DNA from: an uncultured Thermoanaerobacterales bacterium
GTDB taxonomy: Bacteria; Bacillota; Clostridia; Christensenellales; UBA1242
Length of the DNA: 39,255 nt
Assembly: GCA_949840475.1 (NCBI GenBank)
Contig: CATKXA010000001.1
Coordinates: 1-39,255, forward strand
Direction of reading: 5' to 3'
A model generated the notes under the pieces. It was given only the letters and a program-made list of their open reading frames with translations. It had not been told where the DNA came from and made no database searches. Below, piece after piece: positions 23,848 through 31,549 of this stretch; the first letter of the stretch is position 1, and the number at the start of each line of letters is the position of its first letter. The translations under genes were made by a program, and so were the position numbers.

Positions 23848-23876
23848 ATTTTATTATATTTATATGGTTTTGTCAA
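23848..23876 (-). promoter_or_regulatory. promoter of the tRNA-Met/tRNA-Glu operon
   Basis: Minus strand TTGACA (23871-23876), 17-bp spacer, TAAAAT (23848-23853). Confidence 0.85.
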
Positions 23877-23936
23877 CACTTTTTTTACAAATCCATTCAC
23901 TTTTTACATCACTTGTTGCATCGCTATTTGTTCAAT

Positions 23937-23969
23937 AAAAAAGCACTTCAGTTTTGAAGTGCTTTTTTA
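23937..23969 (-). terminator. terminator of the 55-residue Cys-rich gene
   Basis: AAGCACTTCA (23941-23950) pairs with TGAAGTGCTT (23955-23964), flanked by A and T runs. The stop codon of the minus-strand gene lies at the edge of the stem. Confidence 0.85.
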
Positions 23970-24134
23970 AAAGTTACTGAAAAAGTGTTCACATTTAAAA
24001 TTATTCGCTCTTATTACGTTCATCTTATTTCTTGTGCAATGCCCGACATCAAGTTTTTCTATGCCTTTTCCTCTCAAGCAGTAATGTTGCACAAAATATT
24101 TACATCTTTCGCATTTATTTAAACTCGTATACAT
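23967..24134 (-). CDS. 55-residue Cys-rich protein, possible zinc-binding
   Basis: The translation begins MYTSLNKCERCKYFVQHYCL and continues with DVGHCTRNK and a final FKCEHFFSNF. Cys residues at 8, 11, 19, 33 and 48 plus His17, His32 and His50 give a C-x2-C-x7-C-x13-C-x14-C pattern suited to metal binding; the small soluble protein lacks a signal. It is a genuine gene: a perfect promoter sits upstream and a strong terminator begins at the stop. There is no ribosome site, and only 7 nt separate the -10 from the ATG, so the mRNA should be leaderless. It is divergent from the XRE regulator at 24216, which probably represses it. No named family recognised. Confidence 0.78.
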   Translation of the reverse strand: MYTSLNKCERCKYFVQHYCLRGKGIEKLDVGHCTRNKMNVIRANNFKCEHFFSNF

Positions 24135-24141
24135 ATTCTAT

Positions 24142-24170
24142 ATTATAGTACGAGATAATCTTACTGTCAA
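24142..24170 (-). promoter_or_regulatory. consensus promoter with operator-like spacer for the 55-residue gene
   Basis: Minus strand TTGACA (24165-24170), 17-bp spacer, TATAAT (24142-24147). The spacer is an imperfect palindrome (GTA-x-GA ... TC-x-TAC), and a second palindrome GTAATTTCTTAC lies at 24171-24182, toward the XRE gene. Confidence 0.75.
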
Positions 24171-24215
24171 GTAATTTCTTACTTTAACTTTCATAATAGC
24201 ATCAAGGAAAGAGTA

Positions 24216-24413
24216 ATGTTTGCAAAAAGATTGAGAGAAATAAGGTTTGGTAGTGGAATTACGCAAGTAGAGCTTGCTAAAGTTTTGAATGTGACTAAAG
24301 CAACTGTTAATGACTGGGAACATGGCAAATGTGAAACCAACTTTGATATGCTTGTAAAAATTGCCAAATACTTTGGAGTTTCAACGGATTACTTGCTAGG
24401 ATTAGAAGATTAA
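24216..24413 (+). CDS. small XRE-family (Cro/CI-type) DNA-binding protein
   Basis: This 65-residue protein is a stand-alone helix-turn-helix domain: MFAKRLREIRFGSGITQVEL, then VTKATVNDWEHGK (recognition helix region, ~30-42), ending IAKYFGVSTDYLLGLED. The same ending recurs in two other regulators of this window (34105 and 34702), so all three are paralogues. It has no effector domain and so is a simple repressor-like factor. It is divergent from the 55-residue Cys-rich gene with 81 bp between starts that contain operator-like palindromes. Ribosome site AAGGAAAG precedes the ATG. Confidence 0.9.
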   Translation: MFAKRLREIRFGSGITQVELAKVLNVTKATVNDWEHGKCETNFDMLVKIAKYFGVSTDYLLGLED

Positions 24414-24442
24414 AAAACCACGGTCGACGCCCGTGGTTTTTG
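24414..24442. terminator. bidirectional intrinsic terminator
   Basis: ACCACGG (24417-24423) pairs with CCGTGGT (24431-24437), flanked by A and T runs, between convergent genes. Confidence 0.85.
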
Positions 24443-24444
24443 TT

Positions 24445-25785
24445 TTAGCCTATTACAAAGAGAGGTTTAACTCTTAGTTTACTTCTATCTGTTCTAAAGC
24501 CTTCGATGCTTCCGTCGGCAGATACCTTAATAGATATGCCATAGTTTGATAGAGTTTTTGCTGCGGCAAGGCGACCACCGCCAATACTACCAGCCTCTAT
24601 CTTAATTATTGCACCTATAGCCAAGATGTTACCCTCATAATCTATTATGCTAGCCCCGTCAATGCCTAAAAGTTCAAGTCTTAGTTTTCTATTGAGGTCT
24701 TGGAACTTATTGTTGCCAATAATTCGCTTTAAGTTACATGTTTTGTTACACTTTTCTTCTTGCAAAAAGTTTTCAAAGCTTGGCAATTCATTATTTGTAT
24801 TTATTTCATGGAAAAACGACTGATTGATTTGGTCTTGGACTTTATAATCATAGCAGTCTTTAGCAAGTAGGTCTGAAGTATCTATATGTTTAAGGACATT
24901 AAACCTTTCGTTGCTATTAACATGCACAATACAGCCACCGCTGCGTTCAAAAGATAAGTCAAGAGCGGATAGGTAGATAGCTTTTCTTACTTCTTCAACT
25001 TCGCCACTCTTTTCTGCAAGTTTTGCTATGATTTCCTCGTGGCTAAAGCAAACCCAAGCACCATTACGTTTTGCAAATAGTAGTTGCTTATCTTTAAAAA
25101 TTAAAACATCGCCTTCTTCAACCAAGCACACGCCGATTTTTGAACCAACGCAAGCATTTGCAAGGTCAATATACTCATAAGGAGCAAGTAGGTCTGCCTT
25201 TGCTGTTTTATTAAAATGCTGGTAACCAAGCAAGTATCCGTCAGCAGAAATGTTTAAGCAGGTATTGATGCCGTCGGACAAAAGAGCACTATAATCACGT
25301 TTTAAAACGTTTTCAATTTTAGTGTTAGGATTGATTGGCCTCGGAGCCTTTTTGTTAGTTATAATAAAGCCGAACTTGGCTTTTCGTCCCTCATAAGTTC
25401 TAAGCCCCCAGCTAGATACCATAGTTAGCAGGCTGTTTAGAGTAGAGTGTGCATTCTTTGTTAGGGCGGAGCAGATTGCTTTTTGAGTAACTTGACTTTC
25501 GATGCCTGTTATAAAGTCCTCTGAAAGGTTGGCTTTAAAAAGAGTGCTCATCTCGTCGATAATAGAGCGGACAAGCGAGATTTCAAAAGACTTGAAAGGC
25601 TGAACTCGTTTAATAATAAACCTTGAAGCGTCTTGCCTATTAAATTTAACCAAAAGGGTACCGCCATTGCCTTGGGCAACGCACGCATCTCTATTGCTCG
25701 ATTCTTCTTCTCCGACAATCTCGGAGCCAGTGAACATAGAGAGTATTGTATTTTCGAGAAAAGATATAAAGCGTTCTCTTTTCAT
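24445..25785 (-). CDS. DisA_N (diadenylate cyclase-like) protein with altered active site
   Basis: This 446-residue soluble protein has a C-terminal domain (residues ~265-430) that reads like DisA_N/DAC: VRKAIYLSALDLSFERSGGC, then LLGIDGASIIDYEGNILAIG and GSIGGGRLAAAKTLS, then ISIKVSADGSIEG. DAC enzymes make c-di-AMP using DGA and RHR motifs. Here DGA is kept (376-378) but RHR is replaced (about RLA), so it may be inactive, make another nucleotide, or act as a sensor. The N-terminal ~260 residues contain a second beta-rich region (CLNISADGYLLGYQHF) of the sort seen as DAC-associated sensor domains. The start is set at the ATG preceded by AGGGG; an upstream TTG in frame lacks a ribosome site. 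Not the main DisA or CdaA by length and layout. Confidence 0.7.
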   Translation of the reverse strand: MKRERFISFLENTILSMFTGSEIVGEEESSNRDACVAQGNGGTLLVKFNRQDASRFIIKRVQPFKSFEISLVRSIIDEMSTLFKANLSEDFITGIESQVTQKAICSALTKNAHSTLNSLLTMVSSWGLRTYEGRKAKFGFIITNKKAPRPINPNTKIENVLKRDYSALLSDGINTCLNISADGYLLGYQHFNKTAKADLLAPYEYIDLANACVGSKIGVCLVEEGDVLIFKDKQLLFAKRNGAWVCFSHEEIIAKLAEKSGEVEEVRKAIYLSALDLSFERSGGCIVHVNSNERFNVLKHIDTSDLLAKDCYDYKVQDQINQSFFHEINTNNELPSFENFLQEEKCNKTCNLKRIIGNNKFQDLNRKLRLELLGIDGASIIDYEGNILAIGAIIKIEAGSIGGGRLAAAKTLSNYGISIKVSADGSIEGFRTDRSKLRVKPLFVIG

Positions 25786-25951
25786 ACTTTGAACCCCTAA
25801 TGTAGATTTTAAATGCAATTTTTCTTATAATTAAATTTATAGTAACATTAAATTGCGTAAAAATCTACCATTTGAACTAATATTTTTGTGTTTTAGTGCT
25901 ATTTTTTGCATTTTCAACAAAATTATCCTAAAAAATATATAAAAATCTTGT

Positions 25952-25980
25952 TTGACCTATGTGAATTAGCAATGTATAAT
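25952..25980 (+). promoter_or_regulatory. promoter of the hydrogenase gene
   Basis: TTGACC (25952-25957), 17-bp spacer, TATAAT (25975-25980), and an AGGGAAAATAT ribosome site. Confidence 0.8.
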
Positions 25981-26009
25981 AAAATATATTCACACAATAG
26001 GGAAAATAT

Positions 26010-27302
26010 ATGAAAAAAAGACAATTTTCTTGTATAAAAGATTACTGCGAAAGCTGTGCTCACATTATGGCTGAAAAGAATGAGTATCCAATCAACTGCG
26101 ATTACAGCTGTTTATCTATGGATATTACTTGTAACCATGCACACTCTAAACTTTGCAAAAGTTGCGGTCAGGCAATTAATGATAATCAGTTTCAAGACGA
26201 CGTAAAGCTATTAGATAGTGCTCTTTCTAATAAAAAACTAAAAGTCATATGCTTTACTGCACCTTCAGTACGTGTTGCTCTTGGCGATGAGTTTCAGTTG
26301 CCTGTTGGAACAAATGTACAAGGCAGAATGGTTAGTGCTTTGAAAGAATTAGGCTTTCATGCTGTTTTTGATATGAACACTGCTGCAGACTTTACAATAA
26401 TCGAAGAAGCAAATGAGTTTGTTAATAGGCTTAAAACTAACAAAAAGCTACCAATGTTCACAAGCTGTTGCCCGGGCTGGGTAAGTTACTGTAAGAAACT
26501 TTATCCCAAGTTTGTAAAGAATTTGTCCACTTGCAAAAGCCCTCAGCAGATGTTTGGTGCAATGATAAACAATATTTATGCGAACCAAAACAAGTTTGAA
26601 AGCACAGACATGTTTGTTGTGTCAATAGTTCCATGCCTTGCAAAAAAACTTGAGCTTAGGCAAGAGGGCATGAATACAAATGTTGGGCTTGACGTAGACG
26701 TTGCTATCAGTACAAAAGAGTTGGCAAGTTTGATTAAAAGTAAAGGCATAGATTTTGTCAATTTGAAGGAGCAAGATTACGACCAATTTTTTGGCTCATC
26801 TAGCGGAGCTGGGGCTATATTTGGTAACACTGGTGGGGTTATGGAAGCAGTGCTCAGAACGGTAGACAGTGACCAAAATAAAGTGATAAATAAAATAGAA
26901 TACAAAATGGTTAGGGGCTTAAAAGGAATACGTAAAGCCACTATAAATATAGGTGGTAGAGATATCAACCTTGCAGTTGTAACGGGGCTTAAAAATATCA
27001 AGCCGTTAATGGACGAGATAATACTAAATCCTAGTGCATATGACTTTATTGAGGTTATGGCATGTGAGGGCGGGTGCATTGGTGGAGGCGGCCAACCAAG
27101 AGTAAAAGGCATGCCGCTTAATGAAGTTCTAAAAGCACGCTCTAATGGACTGTACTCTTATGAAAAGACACTCAAATGTAGAAAAGCTCACGACAATGAT
27201 GCTGTTAAAGATATTTATAAAAAGTATCTAGGCAAAGTAGGGGGCAAAGAAGCAAAACGATTGTTGCATGTTCATAGAAAGCCTAAAAAGCTGACAAAAT
27301 AA
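26010..27302 (+). CDS. monomeric [FeFe] hydrogenase with an atypical Cys-rich N-terminus
   Basis: This 430-residue protein contains all three H-cluster signatures: L1 TSCCPGW (151-157), L2 VPCLAKKLE (207-215; usual start is MPC) and L3 EVMACEGGCIGGGGQP (348-363), plus the family segment CKSPQQMFGAM. It should therefore bind the H-cluster and interconvert protons and H2, if the HydEFG maturases are encoded elsewhere. The N-terminus has no standard ferredoxin motif but eight Cys at 8, 13, 16, 30, 34, 41, 49 and 52, with His43 and His45, enough for one or two Fe-S clusters in unusual spacing. No partner subunit or PAS domain is present. It is transcribed alone. Confidence 0.9.
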   Translation: MKKRQFSCIKDYCESCAHIMAEKNEYPINCDYSCLSMDITCNHAHSKLCKSCGQAINDNQFQDDVKLLDSALSNKKLKVICFTAPSVRVALGDEFQLPVGTNVQGRMVSALKELGFHAVFDMNTAADFTIIEEANEFVNRLKTNKKLPMFTSCCPGWVSYCKKLYPKFVKNLSTCKSPQQMFGAMINNIYANQNKFESTDMFVVSIVPCLAKKLELRQEGMNTNVGLDVDVAISTKELASLIKSKGIDFVNLKEQDYDQFFGSSSGAGAIFGNTGGVMEAVLRTVDSDQNKVINKIEYKMVRGLKGIRKATINIGGRDINLAVVTGLKNIKPLMDEIILNPSAYDFIEVMACEGGCIGGGGQPRVKGMPLNEVLKARSNGLYSYEKTLKCRKAHDNDAVKDIYKKYLGKVGGKEAKRLLHVHRKPKKLTK

Positions 27303-27328
27303 AAAACACCTATTTAGGTGTTTTTATT
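27302..27328. terminator. bidirectional intrinsic terminator
   Basis: AAAACACCTA pairs with TAGGTGTTTT, between convergent hydrogenase and recR genes. Confidence 0.85.
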
Positions 27329-27337
27329 TTGCTTTAG

Positions 27338-27934
27338 TTAAATAGGTTTTCTATCTTCAAGGGCTTTAGTTAAGGTCACTTCGTCGGCGAACTCAAGTTG
27401 AGTTCCGGCTGCAAGTCCTTGAGCGATGCGTGTGACTTTAACACCATAAGCCTTAACAAGGGAAGCAATGTACATTGCTGTTGCTTCGCCCTCAACGTCT
27501 GGGCTGGTTGCTAAAATAACTTCAGTTGTATCGCCTTTAGCGACCCTTGCTATAAGCTCGGCTATCTTAATATCCTTTGGAGCGATATTTGCTAAAGGAT
27601 TAATCGTGCCATGAAGCACATGGTAAACGCCTTTATATGAGTGAGCTTTTTCTATTGCGAGTACGTCCTTAGGCTCTTTAACAACACATATAGTGCTATG
27701 TGAGCGACTGTCGCAGATAGGGCAGGTATCGCCGCTTGCAAAGTTTCCGCAAATAGAGCAGAACTTAATGTTGTTTTTTGCTTCAAGTATAGCTTTGGCA
27801 AAGGTTTCAGCTTGTTCGCTTGAACCAGTCACTATATGGTAAGCATATCGTCCAGCCGTTTTTTTACCAACGCCGGGCAACTTGCTGAACTCATTGATTA
27901 ATCTATCTAAGCTTTCGAGTTTAGTAGTATCCAC
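27338..27934 (-). CDS. recR: recombination mediator RecR
   Basis: RecR works with RecF and RecO to load RecA at gaps. The 198-residue protein has the N-terminal helix-hairpin-helix (LINEFSKLPGVGKKTAGRYA, ~13-32), a four-Cys zinc motif (CSICGNFASGDTCPIC, ~58-73), a Toprim domain with VVKEPKD and TSPDVEGEATA, and the C-terminal RIAQGLAAGTQLEFAD. The start is GTG, overlapping the ybaB TAG stop by one base with GGGGG 9 nt ahead. It is last in the mrnC-to-recR operon. Confidence 0.96.
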   Translation of the reverse strand: MDTTKLESLDRLINEFSKLPGVGKKTAGRYAYHIVTGSSEQAETFAKAILEAKNNIKFCSICGNFASGDTCPICDSRSHSTICVVKEPKDVLAIEKAHSYKGVYHVLHGTINPLANIAPKDIKIAELIARVAKGDTTEVILATSPDVEGEATAMYIASLVKAYGVKVTRIAQGLAAGTQLEFADEVTLTKALEDRKPI

Positions 27935-28263
27935 TACATCATGCCCCCAAATCTACCGAGTTTTTGAGCCTTTAAATCATCAGCTTTGCTAGAAGCATCT
28001 TGCAAGGCTGCTAAAACTAAGTCTTCAAGCATTTCAACATCGTCAGGGTCGACAACGTCCTTGCTAATAGCTATGCTTACTGGTGCTTTGTTTCCAGTGA
28101 TAGTTACTTTCACCATTCCGCCACCGCTTACACCTTCAACTTCTGTTTCGTCTACTTCTTGTTGAGCTTTCATTGCTTCTTCTTGCATTTTTTGTGCTTG
28201 ACGCATCAATGCTTGCATGTTGGCGTTTCCACCGCCACCCATAAAGCCACCAAATTTTGCCAT
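27934..28263 (-). CDS. ybaB: YbaB/EbfC nucleoid-associated protein
   Basis: The 109-residue protein has the usual layout: Gly/Met-rich N-terminus (MAKFGGFMGGGGNANM), helix MRQAQKMQEEAMKAQQEV, the strand region VSGGGMVKVTITG, and DPDDVEMLEDLVLAALQDA. YbaB dimers bind DNA and are almost always encoded between dnaX and recR. The frame can be extended to a TTG at 28281, but the family's N-terminus fits the ATG at 28263, one base after the stop of the preceding gene. GGAGG lies 11 nt upstream. Confidence 0.93.
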   Translation of the reverse strand: MAKFGGFMGGGGNANMQALMRQAQKMQEEAMKAQQEVDETEVEGVSGGGMVKVTITGNKAPVSIAISKDVVDPDDVEMLEDLVLAALQDASSKADDLKAQKLGRFGGMM

Positions 28264-28264
28264 A

Positions 28265-29461
28265 TTATTCATTACCTCCAAATTCGTCTGATTTATTATT
28301 TGATTTATTATTTATCTTTTCGTTTAGTAAGTCAACCAATTCTGTAGACTTATTTGATTTCCCTTTTGCAGGTATTAGTGTTTCTTTTAATGCATCTACA
28401 AGCAAGTCGCCATTATATTTTTCCATATTTATATATTGTTTAACAAATATAGCAAGAAGACTTTTTCTATATGCATCGAACGAGAATGATGAGTCAAAGA
28501 GTTTAATATCTGAGGAGATTTCAAAATCGCTAAGATGTTCGTGAAGATCCTCTTTACTTATCAGACTCAAAATGTTGCGATCATAATCTATTGAAATATA
28601 TGGGAGATAGTTTTCATCAAGAGTAGCTAGCATTATATAAGCAGGTTCGCCTATAATTTTGATAGTGTCAGGTTTAATTAAAGAACGTTCAAAATCTTGT
28701 GGTCTGAAAAGATGCGTATACACATAAGAGCTTGCCCATTTTAAAGCTTTTGCTTTTTTTTCTATCTTTTCTTTTTCAGAAATATAGTCACAGTTGCCAT
28801 AAGTGTCATAACAAGACTCCTCACCACAGTTACCATTGTTGCATTTGGTGCGATGGTATTCATTGTATTCTTCTGAGGCTTGTTGTGTTTTGTTAACAAG
28901 GTCAAGTAAAAGAGAGAGTTCTCTAAGTGCTGGTTCTTCAGAATTTAGCTTTGCATGTTTGAAAACAGTAGCCATGTGAGTTTTTGCGATTTTTTTATCA
29001 AAATCTCTTTGCATGGTTTGAATAGCCGATAGAGGCAAAGCTGCAGATACTACAGAGTCTATAACATTTCTTAATTCAAGTATGCTCTCATTTGTAACCC
29101 TATGAGGAATATTTTCGCTCTCAAACTCTTCATATAGCCCAATTATAAGTGATGCGTTTATTGCTAGGTTTTTATCGTTAGTTTGTTTCAAATAGTTGTA
29201 TAAATTAAAAGCCATCGCAATAAAGTTGTTCATATATACGGAATTTTCAGCATTTAGAAGATTAGGGAGCATTTTAATATAGTATCTTAAATCATTTTTA
29301 AACTGAATTATCTGATCAAGAGTTTCGCTGTCGCTTGATGGGATTGAGTATGCCATCTTTAGTTCTTGTTCAAAGGATTCAGATAGCTTGAAACTATTTG
29401 GTATGTATCCTTCCATGTCTAGTATTTCAGGGGTACGTTTTTTAATATATATTGGTTCCAT
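28265..29461 (-). CDS. unknown protein inserted between dnaX and ybaB
   Basis: This 398-residue soluble protein matches no family I know. Residues 1-190 are helical, with low hydrophobicity. A four-Cys cluster follows (Cys207, 212, 217 and 224, spacing C-x4-C-x4-C-x6-C) and could bind zinc or iron. A mixed region (~235-360) contains IGEPAYIMLATLDENYLPY, and the C-terminus is Asn/Lys/Ser-rich. It sits in the otherwise conserved dnaX-ybaB-recR order with a strong AAAGGAG site, 5 bp after dnaX and 1 bp before ybaB, so it is co-expressed with replication/repair genes. A role with DNA polymerase III or recombination is inference from position only. Confidence 0.7.
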   Translation of the reverse strand: MEPIYIKKRTPEILDMEGYIPNSFKLSESFEQELKMAYSIPSSDSETLDQIIQFKNDLRYYIKMLPNLLNAENSVYMNNFIAMAFNLYNYLKQTNDKNLAINASLIIGLYEEFESENIPHRVTNESILELRNVIDSVVSAALPLSAIQTMQRDFDKKIAKTHMATVFKHAKLNSEEPALRELSLLLDLVNKTQQASEEYNEYHRTKCNNGNCGEESCYDTYGNCDYISEKEKIEKKAKALKWASSYVYTHLFRPQDFERSLIKPDTIKIIGEPAYIMLATLDENYLPYISIDYDRNILSLISKEDLHEHLSDFEISSDIKLFDSSFSFDAYRKSLLAIFVKQYINMEKYNGDLLVDALKETLIPAKGKSNKSTELVDLLNEKINNKSNNKSDEFGGNE

Positions 29462-29466
29462 CTAGG

Positions 29467-30987
29467 TTACTCCTTTATCGTTAGTTTGTCTTTAAAAGTG
29501 TTTGATAATTCAGAAATGTTAAGCTGTTTTTTCTCTATCATTTTGAAGTTATATGTAAGGGCTAGTGAACTAAAGAAATTTGTTAACACTTGTTTGTACT
29601 TATCTCTTACTATTATATCCAAAGTTAGCTGATCGTCAACATAGAAAATTACATTTGCACCATTTAGTTCAACTTTGACAATTTGTCTGACTGCACTTAA
29701 AAGGCTCATTTCTTTGTTTTCTTTTAGATAATTAATTAAAAGACCAAGTACTTCGCTTTCGCCACTAACGCTTGCATTGCTCTGTTTTTCTGGTTCATGC
29801 TGGATTGTTTTTGCGGGCTCTGCTGTTTGTGGCTTTGCACTGATGTTAATATTTGCGTTACCCGTTAGCATTTTTTCTAGGTTTTCTACACGTTTTAAAA
29901 GCGAGTTTTGGCTTAGGGTTTTAATAAATGCAGTTTCTAAAACTATTCTTGGAGAAACGCTGTAGCGTAGTTCAGCTTCAATAGCACTTAGGTTGTTTAT
30001 TGCTGAAATAATCAAGGAATAATTTTCCGATGATGCTTGAGCTTTCATTTTTTCAAAAACGTCTTCACGAGCAACGACCATTGTTTTAGCATTATCCCTA
30101 AGAGTGTTTATTATTAATAAATCTCTAAAGTATTCAATCAAGTCCTTGCTTAGTACAAGTGGGCTTTTGCCAGTAGACAATACTTTGTCTAATTGCTTTA
30201 AACTATCACCCAAGTTCTCAGTTAGTATTGCGTTTGAAAGGTTAATAAGTTCTTGCTTTTCTGTGGCACCCAGTATGTCCATTGTGTCGCTGTAAGTCAA
30301 GTTTGTAGAGGAGTAGGAAATACACCTATCTGCTATGCTCAATGTGTCACGCACGCTGCCTTCGCCCGCTCTCGCTATTACTTCTAGAGCTTCACTTTCA
30401 TAACCAATGTTTTCTTGCTTAAATACTTTAACTAATAGGTTTGTTAAATCTAATGTTGGAACTAGACCAAAATCAAACCTTAAGCATCTAGAAAGGATTG
30501 TTGCTGGTATTTTGTGAACTTCAGTTGTTGCTAAAATAAATACAGCGTATGAAGGTGGCTCTTCTAGTGTTTTGAGCAGTGCATTGAATGCACTAGGGGA
30601 GAGCATGTGCACCTCGTCAATAATGTATACTTTATACTTGCCGTTAACTGGCGGGTATTTGACCTTTTCTCTTAAATCTCTGATTTCGTCTACGCCATTA
30701 TTTGATGCTGCATCTATTTCTAGAATGTCAATATTATTAGAGCTAAGAGCCTTGCAGGCGTTGCAGTTTCCACAAGGGGAGCTGTTAATAGGAGAAGAGC
30801 AGTTTATAGCCTTTGCAAAGATTTTTGCAGTTGAGGTTTTACCTGTTCCACGGCTTCCGCAGAATAAGTAGGCATGACCAATTTTGTCACTCGCAATCTG
30901 GTTTTTTAGTGTTTGAATTATGTGGTTTTGACCTATAACCTCGTCGAAGTTTTGTGGTCTGTACTTTCTATAAAGTGCTAAATACAT
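29467..30987 (-). CDS. dnaX: DNA polymerase III subunit gamma/tau
   Basis: This is the AAA+ subunit of the clamp loader, which places the sliding clamp on DNA. The 506-residue protein starts MYLALYRKYRPQNFDEVIGQ. It has Walker A GSRGTGKTS (~44-52), a four-Cys zinc module (CSSPINSSPCGNCNAC), Walker B IIDEVHMLS, and sensor segments ATTEVHKIPATILSRC. The C-terminal tau part (~370-506) is short and diverged. I saw no obvious slippery site for a gamma form. AAGGAG precedes the ATG, only 2 bp after sigH. Confidence 0.96.
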   Translation of the reverse strand: MYLALYRKYRPQNFDEVIGQNHIIQTLKNQIASDKIGHAYLFCGSRGTGKTSTAKIFAKAINCSSPINSSPCGNCNACKALSSNNIDILEIDAASNNGVDEIRDLREKVKYPPVNGKYKVYIIDEVHMLSPSAFNALLKTLEEPPSYAVFILATTEVHKIPATILSRCLRFDFGLVPTLDLTNLLVKVFKQENIGYESEALEVIARAGEGSVRDTLSIADRCISYSSTNLTYSDTMDILGATEKQELINLSNAILTENLGDSLKQLDKVLSTGKSPLVLSKDLIEYFRDLLIINTLRDNAKTMVVAREDVFEKMKAQASSENYSLIISAINNLSAIEAELRYSVSPRIVLETAFIKTLSQNSLLKRVENLEKMLTGNANINISAKPQTAEPAKTIQHEPEKQSNASVSGESEVLGLLINYLKENKEMSLLSAVRQIVKVELNGANVIFYVDDQLTLDIIVRDKYKQVLTNFFSSLALTYNFKMIEKKQLNISELSNTFKDKLTIKE

Positions 30988-30989
30988 AT

Positions 30990-31544
30990 CTACTCCTTAA
31001 TTTTGAGTTTTATTCTTTGGATTGTGTTTGTTATGCTACGGGGCTCTTTGCCTAACTTTACTGCAATTTCTGATGTTTTTAAGCCGTCTAAGTAAAGCCA
31101 TAACACCTCGGTTTCAAAACTGCTTAGACCTTTAAGTGCTTTTTCAAGCATCTCGTCACGCTTTTCTTTTGAAATAAATATTTCCTCAGGGTCGACAGAA
31201 ATCCCAAGCTCTGAAATCTCAAACTCGCAATGCTCGCCATTCATTTGAAGTATTGGGCTTGCATTATTGAGTATGCTGTTGCGTTTGGTATTAGAGGCTT
31301 TAATTGCATCAATTATATGCCTTTTAATGCTGGTAGCTGCATAGCTTCTAAAAATATCACTCTTATAGTCGCCGCGGCTTCTATCGTAATGCCTGTACGC
31401 TTCGAGTAGGCCTATCATGCCCTCTTGATAAAGGTCGTCAAAAGTACCGCCAACTAGATAGAACCTTCTACAAATAGAAGTAACCAGCTTGGTGTAGTTT
31501 TCAATAACCTCTTCAACAGATAAATCGTCTTTTTTTTCAGTCAA
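30990..31544 (-). CDS. sigH: RNA polymerase sigma-H-type factor
   Basis: This 184-residue sigma-70-family factor has region 2 (YTKLVTSICRRFYLVGGTFDDLYQEGMIGLLEAYRHYD, written here in part; core DDLYQEGMIGL) and region 4 (TEVLWLYLDGLKTSEIAVKLG followed by PRSITNTIQRIKLK). In Bacillus SigH drives early sporulation and competence genes and lies just after the mrnC-rlmB cluster, as here (yacP is missing). The start is TTG, with GAGGT 7 nt upstream inside the end of rlmB. It is slightly shorter than Bacillus SigH (218). Another sigma of the same class is possible, but position supports SigH. Confidence 0.85.
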   Translation of the reverse strand: MTEKKDDLSVEEVIENYTKLVTSICRRFYLVGGTFDDLYQEGMIGLLEAYRHYDRSRGDYKSDIFRSYAATSIKRHIIDAIKASNTKRNSILNNASPILQMNGEHCEFEISELGISVDPEEIFISKEKRDEMLEKALKGLSSFETEVLWLYLDGLKTSEIAVKLGKEPRSITNTIQRIKLKIKE

Positions 31545-31549
31545 TTCAT

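Noticed and set aside
28159..28544. Plus-strand ORFs opposite ybaB and the inserted unknown gene
   Set aside because: They are shadows of well-supported minus-strand genes and have no ribosome sites.
29467..29900. Programmed frameshift in dnaX to make gamma
   Set aside because: I found no A-rich slippery heptamer with a following stem in the tau-specific part.
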